Assembly (NCBI RefSeq): GCF_001746365.1
Contig: NZ_MJAJ01000040.1
Location: 19,784 to 83,783 of the forward strand
Source: Streptomyces sp. LUP30
GTDB taxonomy: Bacteria > Actinomycetota > Actinomycetes > Streptomycetales > Streptomycetaceae
DNA length: 64,000 bases
Direction of reading: 5' to 3'
The translations under genes were made by a program, and so were the position numbers. A model generated the notes under the pieces. It worked only from the letters and a program-made list of their open reading frames with translations. It searched no databases and was not told where the DNA came from. Within the stretch, counting starts at the first letter, position 1; each line of letters opens with the position of its first letter. This document shows, in pieces, positions 45,868 through 54,690 of this stretch.

Positions 45868-46746
45868 ATGCAGCACGCAGTGGGTTCTCCGCTGCCGCCG
45901 CCCCACCAGCCGGGGCACGGTCCGGCCGCCGGCTGGTCGCCGGCCGCGCAACACCCGGGCCCGCAGCAGCCGGGCAGCGCCCCGCACCAGCCGGGTCGGC
46001 TCAGCAACCCCGCGGGCCCCGTCCCGCCCGCGCCCCAGCCACCGGTGCCGGTCGTGCCGCCCCCACCCGCGCCGCAGCACGCCCCGGTCCCGCAGGGCGC
46101 CGATACCACCGGGCACGTCCCGCTGCCGCCCGGCGCGCCCGTCCCCATGCCCAGCGCGCCGCCCGCCCCGACGCCCCCCGACCCGGCGGCCACGACGCTG
46201 GCGGTGCTGCTGATCGGCCCGGCGGGCGCCGGAAAGACCAGCGTCGCCAAGTTCTGGGCCGACCACCGCCGGGTGCCCACCGCCCACGTCAGCCTCGACG
46301 ACGTGCGCGAGTGGGTCCGCTCGGGCTTCGCCGACCCACAGTCGGGGTGGAACGACCACTCCGAGGCCCAGTACCGGCTGGCCCGCCGCACCTGCGGCTT
46401 CGCCGCCCGCAACTTCCTGGCCAACGGCATCTCGTGCATCCTGGACGACGCGATCTTCCCCGACCGTCCAGCCGTGGGCCTGGGCGGCTGGAAACGCCAT
46501 GTGGGCCCGGGCCTGCTGCCCGTCGTCCTGCTGCCCGGTCTGGAAGTCGTCCTGGAGCGCAACGCCGAGCGTTCCGGCAACCGCCGCCTCACCGACGAGG
46601 AGGTCGCCCGCATCCACGGCCGCATGGCCGGCTGGTACGGCTCGGGCCTCCCCATCATCGACAACTCCCAGCTCGACGTCCCGACGACGGCCAGAGTCCT
46701 GGACGACGTGCTGGCCCGGGCGATCGCCAGCCCGCCCAAGTGGTAG
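45868..46746 (+). CDS. P-loop nucleoside-triphosphatase/kinase with Pro-rich N-terminus (AAA_33-like)
   Basis: 292 residues from an ATG at 45868. Residues 1-105 are Pro/Gly/Ala/His-rich and disordered. The kinase-like domain follows: P-loop LLIGPAGAGKTSVAKFW, AHVSLDDVREWVRSG (Asp-Asp), and a later Asp-rich strand CILDDAIFPDRPAV that fits Walker B. Arg in NRRLTDEEVARIHGRM may be the lid. Such AAA_33 domains often phosphorylate small molecules or nucleic acid ends; substrate unknown. It lies between aroB and the PepQ-like gene, a position conserved in Streptomyces. Confidence 0.75.
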   Translation: MQHAVGSPLPPPHQPGHGPAAGWSPAAQHPGPQQPGSAPHQPGRLSNPAGPVPPAPQPPVPVVPPPPAPQHAPVPQGADTTGHVPLPPGAPVPMPSAPPAPTPPDPAATTLAVLLIGPAGAGKTSVAKFWADHRRVPTAHVSLDDVREWVRSGFADPQSGWNDHSEAQYRLARRTCGFAARNFLANGISCILDDAIFPDRPAVGLGGWKRHVGPGLLPVVLLPGLEVVLERNAERSGNRRLTDEEVARIHGRMAGWYGSGLPIIDNSQLDVPTTARVLDDVLARAIASPPKW

Positions 46747-46890
46747 CCGGCGGGACGGGGGACCGTCGCAGGCGCGGGTGACGGCGCGACAGGCCTCGTC
46801 TGCCGGGCGGCGCACGCCCGCTCGTGGAGCCGCGTCCCCCGAACGCCTTCCCAACCGGCGCGATCCGGTCGGCGCTCCTACGCTCGTGTC

Positions 46891-47997
46891 ATGTCAGAGG
46901 TGTACGAATCCCGCCGAAACCGCCTACGGGAACGTTGCCGCGCGGCAGGCAGCGCGGCAGCGCTGATCTCCCGTCCCGCCAACGTGAGGTATCTCGCGGG
47001 CGCCGCCCCGAACGGCGCCGTCCTGCTGCTGGGCGCACGGGACGACCTCCTCGTCTGCCCCGGGCCGCTCGACGAGCGTCCGGGCGAAGGCCGACCGGAC
47101 GACGCGCTGCGCGTCCACTCCCTGTCGCACGCCGGAGGCGATCCGGCGGTCGCCGCCGCCGACCTCCACGTGGCCGGGGGCGGCGATTCGCTCGCGATCG
47201 AGGAGCATCACCTCACGGTGTCCCGGCACCGCGAGATCCGCTCCGTAGCGCCCCGGCTGCGGGTGGTCGACCTGGGCGGCGCGGTGGAGCAGGCGAGGGT
47301 GGTGAAGGACGAGGAGGAGATCTCCTGCCTGCGCATCGGCGCCGAGATCGCCGACCAGGCCCTGGGGGAGCTCCTGGAGTCCATCCTGGTGGGGCGCACG
47401 GAACGCCATCTCGCCCTCGAACTGGAGCGACGCCTGGTCGACCACGGCGCCGACGGACCCGCCTTCGCCACCTCGGTCGGCACCGGCCCGAACTCGGGCC
47501 GCCGCGGGCACCGGCCCACCGACCGGCGGGTCGAGGAGGGTGACTTCCTCTCGGTCTGTCTGGGGGCGGCCTACCGAGGCTACCGCTGCGAGATCGGCCG
47601 CACCTTCGTGATCGGCACCTCTCCCGCCGACTGGCAGATCGAGCTGTACGACCTCGTCTTCGCCGCTCAGCGCGCCGGGCGGGAGGCCCTGGCACCCGGT
47701 GTGGCCTGCCGTGACGTCGACCGCGCGGCACGCCAGGTGCTGGGTTCCGCGGGCCACTGCGACGGGCTCCCGGCGCTCGTCGGGCACGGTGTCGGACTCG
47801 AAAACGAAGAGGACCCGCAGTTGACTCCCGCAGCCATGGGTAAACTGGACGCTTGCGTGCCGGTCACCGTCGAACCCGGGGTCCACCTCCCGGGTCGGGG
47901 CGGCGTCCGGATCGATGACACGCTCGTCGTGCGCCCCGAGGCGGACGGCGGACCCGAGCTACTCACCATCACGACCAAGGAGCTGCTCGCCCTCTAG
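46891..47997 (+). CDS. pepQ: Aminopeptidase P/Xaa-Pro dipeptidase family protein with altered metal ligands
   Basis: 368 residues from an ATG at 46891. It has an N-terminal creatinase-like domain and a C-terminal pita-bread domain. The five metal-ligand positions read Cys223 (VCLGAAYRGY), Glu234 (CEIGRTF), His299 (GHGVG), Glu328 (TVEPG) and Asp342 (VRIDDT), versus the family's Asp, Asp, His, Glu, Glu. Only His299 and Glu328 match. It may have lost the usual dinuclear metal centre. It keeps the conserved position just upstream of efp (51 bp gap). Confidence 0.85.
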   Translation: MSEVYESRRNRLRERCRAAGSAAALISRPANVRYLAGAAPNGAVLLLGARDDLLVCPGPLDERPGEGRPDDALRVHSLSHAGGDPAVAAADLHVAGGGDSLAIEEHHLTVSRHREIRSVAPRLRVVDLGGAVEQARVVKDEEEISCLRIGAEIADQALGELLESILVGRTERHLALELERRLVDHGADGPAFATSVGTGPNSGRRGHRPTDRRVEEGDFLSVCLGAAYRGYRCEIGRTFVIGTSPADWQIELYDLVFAAQRAGREALAPGVACRDVDRAARQVLGSAGHCDGLPALVGHGVGLENEEDPQLTPAAMGKLDACVPVTVEPGVHLPGRGGVRIDDTLVVRPEADGGPELLTITTKELLAL

Positions 47998-48048
47998 GCA
48001 GGTGCGTGCCCCGGGGTCGTCCACGTCAGTCCAGGAGATTCCGCAACC

Positions 48049-48615
48049 GTGGCTTCCACGAACGACCTCAAGAACGGCCTGGTGCTCAAGCTCGAAGGCG
48101 GCCAGCTCTGGTCCGTCGTCGAGTTCCAGCACGTCAAGCCCGGCAAGGGCCCGGCCTTCGTGCGCACCAAGCTGAAGAACGTGCTGTCCGGCAAGGTGGT
48201 CGACAAGACCTTCAACGCCGGCGTCAAGGTCGAGACGGCCACTGTCGACAAGCGCGACATGCAGTTCTCGTACATGGACGGCGAGTACTTCGTCTTCATG
48301 GACATGGAGACCTATGACCAGCTCATGGTCGACCGCAAGGCGGTCGGCGACGCCGCCAACTTCCTGATCGAGGGCTTCACGGCCACCGTGGCGCAGCACG
48401 AGGGCGAGGTGCTCTTCGTCGAGCTGCCGGCGGCCGTCGAGCTCGTCGTCCAGGAGACCGAGCCGGGCCTGCAGGGCGACCGTTCCACCGGCGGCACCAA
48501 GCCCGCCACCCTGGAGACCGGTCACCAGATCCAGGTCCCGCTCTTCATCACCACCGGTGAGAAGATCAAGGTCGACACCCGCACCAGCGACTACCTCGGC
48601 CGGGTGAACAGCTAA
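48049..48615 (+). CDS. efp: Translation elongation factor P
   Basis: 188 residues from a GTG at 48049. Three beta-barrel domains. The tip loop is VKPGKGPAF (Lys at about 32), the PGKGP form reported to work without lysine modification in actinobacteria. It relieves ribosome stalling at polyproline stretches, which this proteome has many of (see the Pro-rich proteins in this window). nusB follows 2 bp downstream. Confidence 0.98.
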   Translation: MASTNDLKNGLVLKLEGGQLWSVVEFQHVKPGKGPAFVRTKLKNVLSGKVVDKTFNAGVKVETATVDKRDMQFSYMDGEYFVFMDMETYDQLMVDRKAVGDAANFLIEGFTATVAQHEGEVLFVELPAAVELVVQETEPGLQGDRSTGGTKPATLETGHQIQVPLFITTGEKIKVDTRTSDYLGRVNS

Positions 48616-48617
48616 CC

Positions 48618-49046
48618 GTGGCTGCCCGCAACACGGCCCGCAAGCGTGCCTTCCAGATCCTCTTCGAGGGCGACCAGCGCGGAGCCGACGTCCTGACGGT
48701 CCTCGCGGACTGGGTCCGGCTCTCCCGGGCCGACACCCGGCAGCCGCCGGTGAGCGAGTACACGATGCAGCTGGTCGAGGGCTACGCGGAGCACGCGCGG
48801 CGCATCGACGACCTGCTCTCCCAGTACTCGGTCGGCTGGACGCTGGACCGGATGCCGGTCGTCGACCGCAACATCCTGCGGCTCGGAGCCTACGAGCTGA
48901 TCTGGGCCGACGAGACCCCGGACGCCGTCGTTCTCGACGAGATGGTGCAGCTGGCGAAGGAGTTCTCGACGGACGAGTCGCCCTCGTTCGTCAACGGCCT
49001 GCTCGGCCGCCTCAAGGAGCTCAAGCCGTCCCTGCGGCGCGAATAG
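48618..49046 (+). CDS. nusB: Transcription antitermination protein NusB
   Basis: 142 residues from a GTG at 48618, 2 bp after efp. It opens ARNTARKRAFQILFEGDQRG, the Arg-rich helix that binds boxA RNA with NusE/S10, and ends LPTF-like with FVNGLLGRLKEL. Helical NusB fold is complete. It acts in rRNA operon antitermination. Confidence 0.95.
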   Translation: MAARNTARKRAFQILFEGDQRGADVLTVLADWVRLSRADTRQPPVSEYTMQLVEGYAEHARRIDDLLSQYSVGWTLDRMPVVDRNILRLGAYELIWADETPDAVVLDEMVQLAKEFSTDESPSFVNGLLGRLKELKPSLRRE

Positions 49047-49139
49047 CGCACCGCCGGGTGACGGGCCCGGGCGCCGCGGGCCGCCACAGGCGGTCTGCGG
49101 GCCGCCAGCGGCGCGTGAAGGCGCTCCGCGTCCCTCGGG

Positions 49140-49199
49140 GGCGTGAACATGCCGGAGGGCCCACAGCACGTGCTGTGGGCCCTCCGGCATGTTCACGCC
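49140..49199. terminator. 60-bp perfect palindrome between nusB and bldD
   Basis: The two 30-bp arms 49140-49169 and 49170-49199 are exact reverse complements with no spacer; the centre is CACGTG. It lies between convergent genes nusB (ends 49046) and bldD (ends 49271). In RNA it would form a long hairpin with a small loop, so a bidirectional terminator is the likely role. There is no T-tract. Confidence 0.85.
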
Positions 49200-49270
49200 T
49201 CGACGGAAGTGGCCGGAACCGCCGGGTTCCGGCCACCGCGAGGGTACGTTTCTGCTCAGCCGCGAAGCGG

Positions 49271-49771
49271 CTAGTTCTCCTCGTGGGAGACGGCGCGCCG
49301 CGCGTCCGCGTCCAGCACGCCCCAGCTGATCAGCTGCTCGGTCAGGACCGAGGGCGACTGGTCGTAGATGACGGCGAGGGTGCGCAGGTCGTCCTGGCGG
49401 ATCGACAGCACCTTGCCGTTGTAGTCGCCGCGCTGCGACTGGATCGTGGCCGCGTAACGCTGCAGCGGGCCCGCCTTCTCGACCGGCACATGGGCCAGTC
49501 GCTCCAGGTCGAGGACCAGCTTCGGCGGGGGCTCGGCCGCCCCGCCCGGGGTGGTGCCCGGCAGCAATTCCTGCACGGGAACGCCGTAGAAGTCCGCCAG
49601 CTCGGCAAGGCGCTGCACGGTCACGGCGCGGTCGCCGCGCTCGTACGAACCGACCACGACCGCCTTCCAGCGTCCCTGGGACTTCTCCTCGACACCGTGG
49701 AGGGAAAGGCCCTGCTGGGTGCGGATCGCCCGGAGCTTGGCCCCGAGCTGTTTGGCGTATTCGCTGGACAT
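49271..49771 (-). CDS. bldD: Developmental transcription regulator BldD
   Basis: 166 residues from an ATG at 49771; a further in-frame GTG five codons upstream is not needed. N-terminal HTH domain of the XRE type (SSEYAKQLGAKLRAIRTQQGLS ... ERGDRAVTVQRLAELADFYGV is the DNA-binding part). The C-terminal domain carries the c-di-GMP signature RXD-X8-RXXD (RGD ... RQDD, about 114-128), which binds tetrameric c-di-GMP to dimerise the repressor. BldD keeps vegetative growth by repressing development genes. Its own promoter contains a perfect BldD box. Confidence 0.98.
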   Translation of the reverse strand: MSSEYAKQLGAKLRAIRTQQGLSLHGVEEKSQGRWKAVVVGSYERGDRAVTVQRLAELADFYGVPVQELLPGTTPGGAAEPPPKLVLDLERLAHVPVEKAGPLQRYAATIQSQRGDYNGKVLSIRQDDLRTLAVIYDQSPSVLTEQLISWGVLDADARRAVSHEEN

Positions 49772-49819
49772 ATAGCTCCCCGGCACTGGGTCGACGCGGC
49801 ACGAGCCGCGTGCTGGTAA

Positions 49820-49858
49820 CTCACTGTGAGGTTACGCAGCGTGATTCTTCTGCGTCAA
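49820..49858 (-). promoter_or_regulatory. bldD promoter with autoregulatory BldD box
   Basis: On the minus strand: -35 TTGACG (49853-49858), 18-bp spacer, -10 TAACCT (49829-49834). The BldD box GTTACGCAGCGTGAT at 49831-49845 matches the published NTNACNCWGNGTNAN consensus in all fixed positions and overlaps the -10. A second palindrome CTCAC-T-GTGAG lies at 49820-49830. Direct repression of bldD by its product is known in S. coelicolor. Confidence 0.85.
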
Positions 49859-49975
49859 GCCGAATGGTCCACACCGACTCTTCCGTGGTAGTGGCGGCCG
49901 ATTAGGCCAAGGGGGTGATCGGGGCGCGGTCCCGGCCTGCTACCGTGGATGGCGCAAATCCGACGTCCTTTAAGG

Positions 49976-49993
49976 TCCGTCCCGTGAGGCGGA
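49976..49993 (+). promoter_or_regulatory. Putative PyrR-binding RNA hairpin in the pyrR leader
   Basis: Hairpin TCCGTC-CCGTGA-GGCGGA (one U-G pair) sits directly upstream of the pyrR Shine-Dalgarno AAGGAGG (49995-50001). The loop and flanks (UCC...GAGGC) resemble PyrR-binding loops. Because the site lies next to the ribosome site, translational repression rather than attenuation is likely, as described for mycobacteria. Confidence 0.55.
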
Positions 49994-50011
49994 GAAGGAG
50001 GTCCGTTTCGT

Positions 50012-50602
50012 ATGGACAAGCGTGCCATCGAGCAGGACATCGAGCAGGACCCCCGGCAGGCCGACGCCCGGCCCGTCCTCGAAGCCCCCGACATCGCCCG
50101 CGTGCTGACCCGCATCGCCCACGAGATCGTCGAACGCGCCAGGGGCGCCGACGACGTGGTCCTCCTCGGCATCCCGACGCGCGGCGTGTTCCTCGCCCAG
50201 CGGCTCGGCGCCAAGCTGGAGCAGATCACCGACCGCAAGATCCCCGTCGGTTCCCTCGACATCACCATGTACCGCGACGACCTGCGCATGCACCCGCCGC
50301 GCGCGCTGGCCCGCACGGAGATCCCCGGGGACGGCCTGGACGGCAGGCTGGTCGTCCTCGTCGACGACGTGCTCTTCTCGGGGCGCACCATCCGCGCCGC
50401 CCTCGACGCCCTGAACGACCTCGGGCGCCCGCGCGCGGTCCAGCTCGCGGTCCTCGTCGACCGCGGCCACCGCGAACTGCCCATCCGCGCCGACTACGTC
50501 GGCAAGAACCTCCCCACGTCGCTGCGGGAGACGGTCAAGGTCCAGCTCGCCGAGGAGGACGGTCGCGACACCGTGCTGCTCGGCGTGAAGCAGACCCAGT
50601 AG
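50012..50602 (+). CDS. pyrR: Bifunctional pyrimidine regulatory protein / uracil phosphoribosyltransferase PyrR
   Basis: 196 residues from an ATG at 50012 with AAGGAGG 10 nt upstream. PRPP-binding motif VVLVDDVLFSGRTIRAA is intact, with the basic RNA-binding face (LTRIAHEIVERARG and RTEIPGDGLDG regions). Binds pyr mRNA when UMP is high. It heads the pyrR-pyrB-pyrC-x-carA-carB-pyrD-pyrF cluster. Confidence 0.97.
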   Translation: MDKRAIEQDIEQDPRQADARPVLEAPDIARVLTRIAHEIVERARGADDVVLLGIPTRGVFLAQRLGAKLEQITDRKIPVGSLDITMYRDDLRMHPPRALARTEIPGDGLDGRLVVLVDDVLFSGRTIRAALDALNDLGRPRAVQLAVLVDRGHRELPIRADYVGKNLPTSLRETVKVQLAEEDGRDTVLLGVKQTQ

Positions 50603-50700
50603 CAGACGGATCGCGTAGGCCGCCGCCGTACGCCCCTTCGGCACGCCTCCGCCTGCCCGGAACCTCCCCGAATCCTGAACTGCCTTACGGAGCCTGACAG

Positions 50701-51681
50701 ATGCAGCGTCATCTCATCTCGGCCGCCGACCTCACCCGCGACGACGCCGTCCTGATCCTCGACACCGCCGAGGAGATGGCCCGGGTCGCCGACCGGCCCA
50801 TCAAGAAACTGCCGACCCTGCGCGGCCGCACCATCGTCAACCTCTTCTTCGAGGACTCCACCCGCACCCGCATCTCCTTCGAGGCCGCCGAGAAGCGCCT
50901 CTCCGCGGACGTCATCAACTTCTCCGCCAAGGGCTCGAGCGTGTCCAAGGGCGAGTCCCTGAAGGACACCGCGCAGACGCTGGAGGCCATGGGCGTCGAC
51001 GCGGTCGTCATCCGGCACGGAGCCTCCGGCGCCCCCTACCGGCTGGCCACCTCCGGCTGGATCGACGCCGTCGTCGTCAACGCCGGCGACGGCACCCACC
51101 AGCACCCGACCCAGGCCCTCCTGGACGCCTTCACCATGCGCCGCCGGCTCGTCGGCCGGGACGCCGGGATCGGCCAGGACCTCGCGGGCAAGCGCATCAC
51201 GATCGTCGGCGACGTCCTGCACAGCCGTGTCGCGCGCTCCAACGTCGACCTGCTGCACACCCTCGGCGCGGAGGTCACCCTGGTCGCCCCGCCCACGCTG
51301 GTGCCGGTCGGCATCGAGACCTGGCCCTGCGCCGTCTCCTACGACCTGGACAGCACGCTGCCGAAGTCCGACGCGGTGATGATGCTGCGCGTGCAGCGCG
51401 AGCGGATGAACGCCGCGTTCTTCCCGACCGAGCGCGAGTACTCGCGGCGCTACGGCCTCGACGGCGACCGCATGGCCCGGATGCCCGAGCACGCCATCGT
51501 GATGCACCCCGGACCGATGGTGCGCGGCATGGAGATCACCGCCGAGGTGGCCGACTCCGATCGCTGCACCGTCGTCGAGCAGGTCGCCAACGGCGTGTCC
51601 ATCCGGATGGCCGTCCTCTACCTGCTCCTGGGCGGCAACGAACCCGCCGTCAGCCACGCCCGCACCACCGAGGAGAAGTAA
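50701..51681 (+). CDS. pyrB: Aspartate carbamoyltransferase catalytic subunit
   Basis: 326 residues from an ATG at 50701. Carbamoyl phosphate motif NLFFEDSTRTRISFE, then KGSSVSKGESLKDT, the HPTQALLDA block and IRHGASGAPY. No pyrI follows; the regulatory subunit is absent, as in most Gram-positives. Makes carbamoyl aspartate. pyrC starts 4 bp downstream. Confidence 0.98.
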   Translation: MQRHLISAADLTRDDAVLILDTAEEMARVADRPIKKLPTLRGRTIVNLFFEDSTRTRISFEAAEKRLSADVINFSAKGSSVSKGESLKDTAQTLEAMGVDAVVIRHGASGAPYRLATSGWIDAVVVNAGDGTHQHPTQALLDAFTMRRRLVGRDAGIGQDLAGKRITIVGDVLHSRVARSNVDLLHTLGAEVTLVAPPTLVPVGIETWPCAVSYDLDSTLPKSDAVMMLRVQRERMNAAFFPTEREYSRRYGLDGDRMARMPEHAIVMHPGPMVRGMEITAEVADSDRCTVVEQVANGVSIRMAVLYLLLGGNEPAVSHARTTEEK

Positions 51682-51685
51682 GAAC

Positions 51686-52972
51686 ATGAGCAAGATCCTG
51701 ATCCGTGGTGCGCAGGTGCTCGGCGGCGAGCCGCAGGACGTCCTGATCGACGGTTCCACGATCGCCGAGGTGGGCGTCGGCCTGAGCGCCGAGGGCGCCG
51801 AGGTCGTCGAGGCCGCCGGCAAGGTGCTGCTGCCGGGCCTGGTCGACCTGCACACGCATCTGCGCGAGCCGGGCCGCGAGGACTCCGAGACCGTGCTGAC
51901 CGGCACGCGCGCCGCGGCCTCCGGCGGCTACACGGCCGTCTTCGCCATGGCGAACACCTTCCCCGTCGCCGACACCGCCGGCGTGGTCGAGCAGGTCTAC
52001 CGGCTCGGGCAGGAGCACGGCTACTGCGACGTGCAGCCCATCGGCGCGGTCACCGTCGGCCTGGAGGGCAGGAAGCTCGCCGAGCTCGGCGCCATGCACG
52101 AGTCGGCCGCCGGCGTCACCGTGTTCTCCGACGACGGCAAGTGCGTCGACGACGCCGTGATCATGCGCCGGGCCCTGGAGTACGTGAAGGCCTTCGGCGG
52201 GGTCGTCGCCCAGCACGCGCAGGAGCCGCGGCTGACCGAGGGCGCCCAGATGAACGAGGGCGTCGTCTCCGCCGAGCTCGGGCTCGGGGGGTGGCCCGCG
52301 GTGGCCGAGGAGTCGATCATCGCCCGGGACGTCCTGCTCGCCGAGCACGTCGGCTCCCGCGTCCACATCTGCCACCTCTCCACCGCCGGCTCGGTCGAGA
52401 TCGTCCGCTGGGCCAAGTCCCGCGGCATCGACGTCACCGCCGAGGTCACCCCGCACCACCTGCTGCTGACCGACGAGCTGGTCCGGTCGTACGACCCGGT
52501 CTACAAGGTGAACCCGCCGCTGCGCACCGAGCGGGACGTGCTCGCCCTGCGCGAGGCCCTCGCCGACGGCACCATCGACATCGTGGCCACCGACCACGCC
52601 CCGCACCCGCACGAGGACAAGGACTGCGAGTGGGCCGCGGCCGCCATGGGCATGGTCGGCCTGGAGACCGCGCTGTCGGTGGTCCAGGAGACCATGGTGG
52701 AGACGGGCCTGCTGGACTGGGCCGGGGTCGCCGACCGCATGTCCTTCAAGCCCGCCCGGATCGGGCGGGCCACCGGGCACGGGCGTCCCGTCTCGGCTGG
52801 TGAGCCCGCCAACCTCACGCTGGTCGACACGGAATACCGTGGGTCCGTGGACCCCGCGGGCTTCGCCTCGCGCAGCCGGAACACCCCGTACGAGGGGCGT
52901 GAGCTGCCGGGCCGTGTCACGCACACATGGCTGCGGGGCAAGGCCACGCTCGTCGACGGGAAGCTCACGTGA
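51686..52972 (+). CDS. pyrC: Dihydroorotase
   Basis: 428 residues from an ATG at 51686. Zinc motif VDLHTHLREPG, further His in AQHAQEP and ICHLST, and the metal Asp in ATDHAPHPHED. It is the long class I type. Closes carbamoyl aspartate to dihydroorotate. Coupled to the next gene by GTGA. Confidence 0.97.
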   Translation: MSKILIRGAQVLGGEPQDVLIDGSTIAEVGVGLSAEGAEVVEAAGKVLLPGLVDLHTHLREPGREDSETVLTGTRAAASGGYTAVFAMANTFPVADTAGVVEQVYRLGQEHGYCDVQPIGAVTVGLEGRKLAELGAMHESAAGVTVFSDDGKCVDDAVIMRRALEYVKAFGGVVAQHAQEPRLTEGAQMNEGVVSAELGLGGWPAVAEESIIARDVLLAEHVGSRVHICHLSTAGSVEIVRWAKSRGIDVTAEVTPHHLLLTDELVRSYDPVYKVNPPLRTERDVLALREALADGTIDIVATDHAPHPHEDKDCEWAAAAMGMVGLETALSVVQETMVETGLLDWAGVADRMSFKPARIGRATGHGRPVSAGEPANLTLVDTEYRGSVDPAGFASRSRNTPYEGRELPGRVTHTWLRGKATLVDGKLT

Positions 52973-53559
52973 CATCTGCAGCACTACTGCTCGCGGCCGG
53001 GAAGGAATCGGCCGAAGTGACCGACTGGGCCGCGCGGATCGGCTGGGTGGTCGGCCTCGGCCTCTTCGTCGCGCTCGTCTACTGGCTGATGCGCGAGGGC
53101 TGGAAGTGGCGCGGCACGCTCCAGGGCGACCTGCCCGAGCTTCCCGCCGCGCCGTCCGAGCCCGGCGAGGCGAGACTGACGGTGTTGTCGATGAGCGGCC
53201 GCTACCACGGCACCACCACAGCGGGGCAGTGGCTCGACCGCATCGTGGCGCACGGCCTGGGCACCCGCAGCCGGGTCGAGCTCACCCTCACCGACGCGGG
53301 ACTGGACGTCGTCCGCCCCGGCGCGAGCGACTTCTTCGTCCCGGCCGCGGCGCTGCGCGAGGCCCGGCTCGACAAGGGCATCGCCGGCAAGGTCCTCACC
53401 GAGGGCGGCCTGCTGGTGGTGACCTGGGCGCACGGCGACCGGCTGCTCGACTCCGGGTTCCGCTCGGACCACGCGGCCGAGCACGCCGCCTGGGTGGCCG
53501 CCATCAACTCAATGACCCACACGACGGAAACTCCGACGGAAACGGAAGGCGCACGATGA
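52969..53559 (+). CDS. Conserved membrane protein of the pyrimidine operon
   Basis: 196 residues from a GTG at 52969 that overlaps pyrC, and its stop overlaps the carA ATG (ATGA). One membrane helix (IGWVVGLGLFVALVYWLM, about 22-40), then a soluble domain of alternating strands (SRVELTLTDAGLDVVRPG, FFVPAAALREARLD) resembling a PH-like or small beta domain. The same gene occurs at this position in mycobacterial pyr operons (Rv1382), so it is tied to pyrimidine synthesis, but its function is unknown. Confidence 0.88.
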   Translation: MTSAALLLAAGKESAEVTDWAARIGWVVGLGLFVALVYWLMREGWKWRGTLQGDLPELPAAPSEPGEARLTVLSMSGRYHGTTTAGQWLDRIVAHGLGTRSRVELTLTDAGLDVVRPGASDFFVPAAALREARLDKGIAGKVLTEGGLLVVTWAHGDRLLDSGFRSDHAAEHAAWVAAINSMTHTTETPTETEGAR

Positions 53560-54690
53560 CGACCTCCACAAGGGGAGCCGCGAAGGTTCCCGCCGTACTC
53601 GTCCTGGAGGACGGCCGGATCTTCCGCGGCCGTGCCTACGGGGCCGTGGGGGAGACCTTCGGCGAAGCGGTGTTCTCCACCGGCATGACCGGCTACCAGG
53701 AGACCCTCACCGACCCTTCGTACGACCGCCAGATCGTCGTGGCGACCGCCCCGCAGATCGGCAACACGGGCTGGAACGACGAGGACGACGAGTCGGGCCG
53801 CATCTGGGTCTCCGGCTATGTCGTGCGCGACCCCGCGCGCGTGCCCTCCAACTGGCGCGCCAAGCGCTCCCTGGACGATGAGCTCGTCGCCCAGGGCGTC
53901 GTCGGGATCTCCGGCGTCGACACCCGCGCCCTCACCCGCCATCTGCGCGAGCGCGGCTCGATGCGCGCCGGCGTCTTCTCCGGCGAGGCGATCGCCGCCG
54001 ACGGCGAGCTCCTCGCACGCGTGCAGGCCCAGCCGCACATGAAGGGCGCGAGCCTCTACGAGGAGGTCGCCACCAAGGAGGCCTACGTCGTCCCGGCGGT
54101 CGGCGAGAAGCGGTTCACCGTCGCCGCCATCGACCTCGGCATCAAGGGCATGACCCCGCACCGCATGGCCGAGCGCGGCATCGAGGTGCACGTGCTGCCC
54201 GCGACGGCCTCGGCGGACGAGGTGTACGCCGTGAACCCCGACGGCGTGTTCTTCTCCAACGGGCCCGGCGACCCGGCCACCGCCGACGGTCCCGTGGCGC
54301 TGATGACCGAGGTGCTGGAGCGCAGGACGCCCCTGTTCGGCATCTGCTTCGGCAACCAGATCCTCGGCCGTGCCCTCGGCTTCGGCACGTACAAGCTGAA
54401 GTACGGCCACCGGGGCATCAACCAGCCGGTCCAGGACCGCACGACCGGCAAGGTCGAGGTCACCGCGCACAACCACGGCTTCGCCGTGGACGCGCCGCTC
54501 GACAAGGTCAGCGAGACGACGTTCGGCCGCGCCGAGGTCTCGCACGTCTGTCTGAACGACGACGTCGTGGAGGGGCTGCAGCTGCTCGACCAGCCGGCCT
54601 TCTCCGTCCAGTACCACCCCGAAGCGGCAGCGGGCCCGCACGACGCCGCCTACCTGTTCGACCGCTTCGTATCCCTGATGGAGGGCCAGC

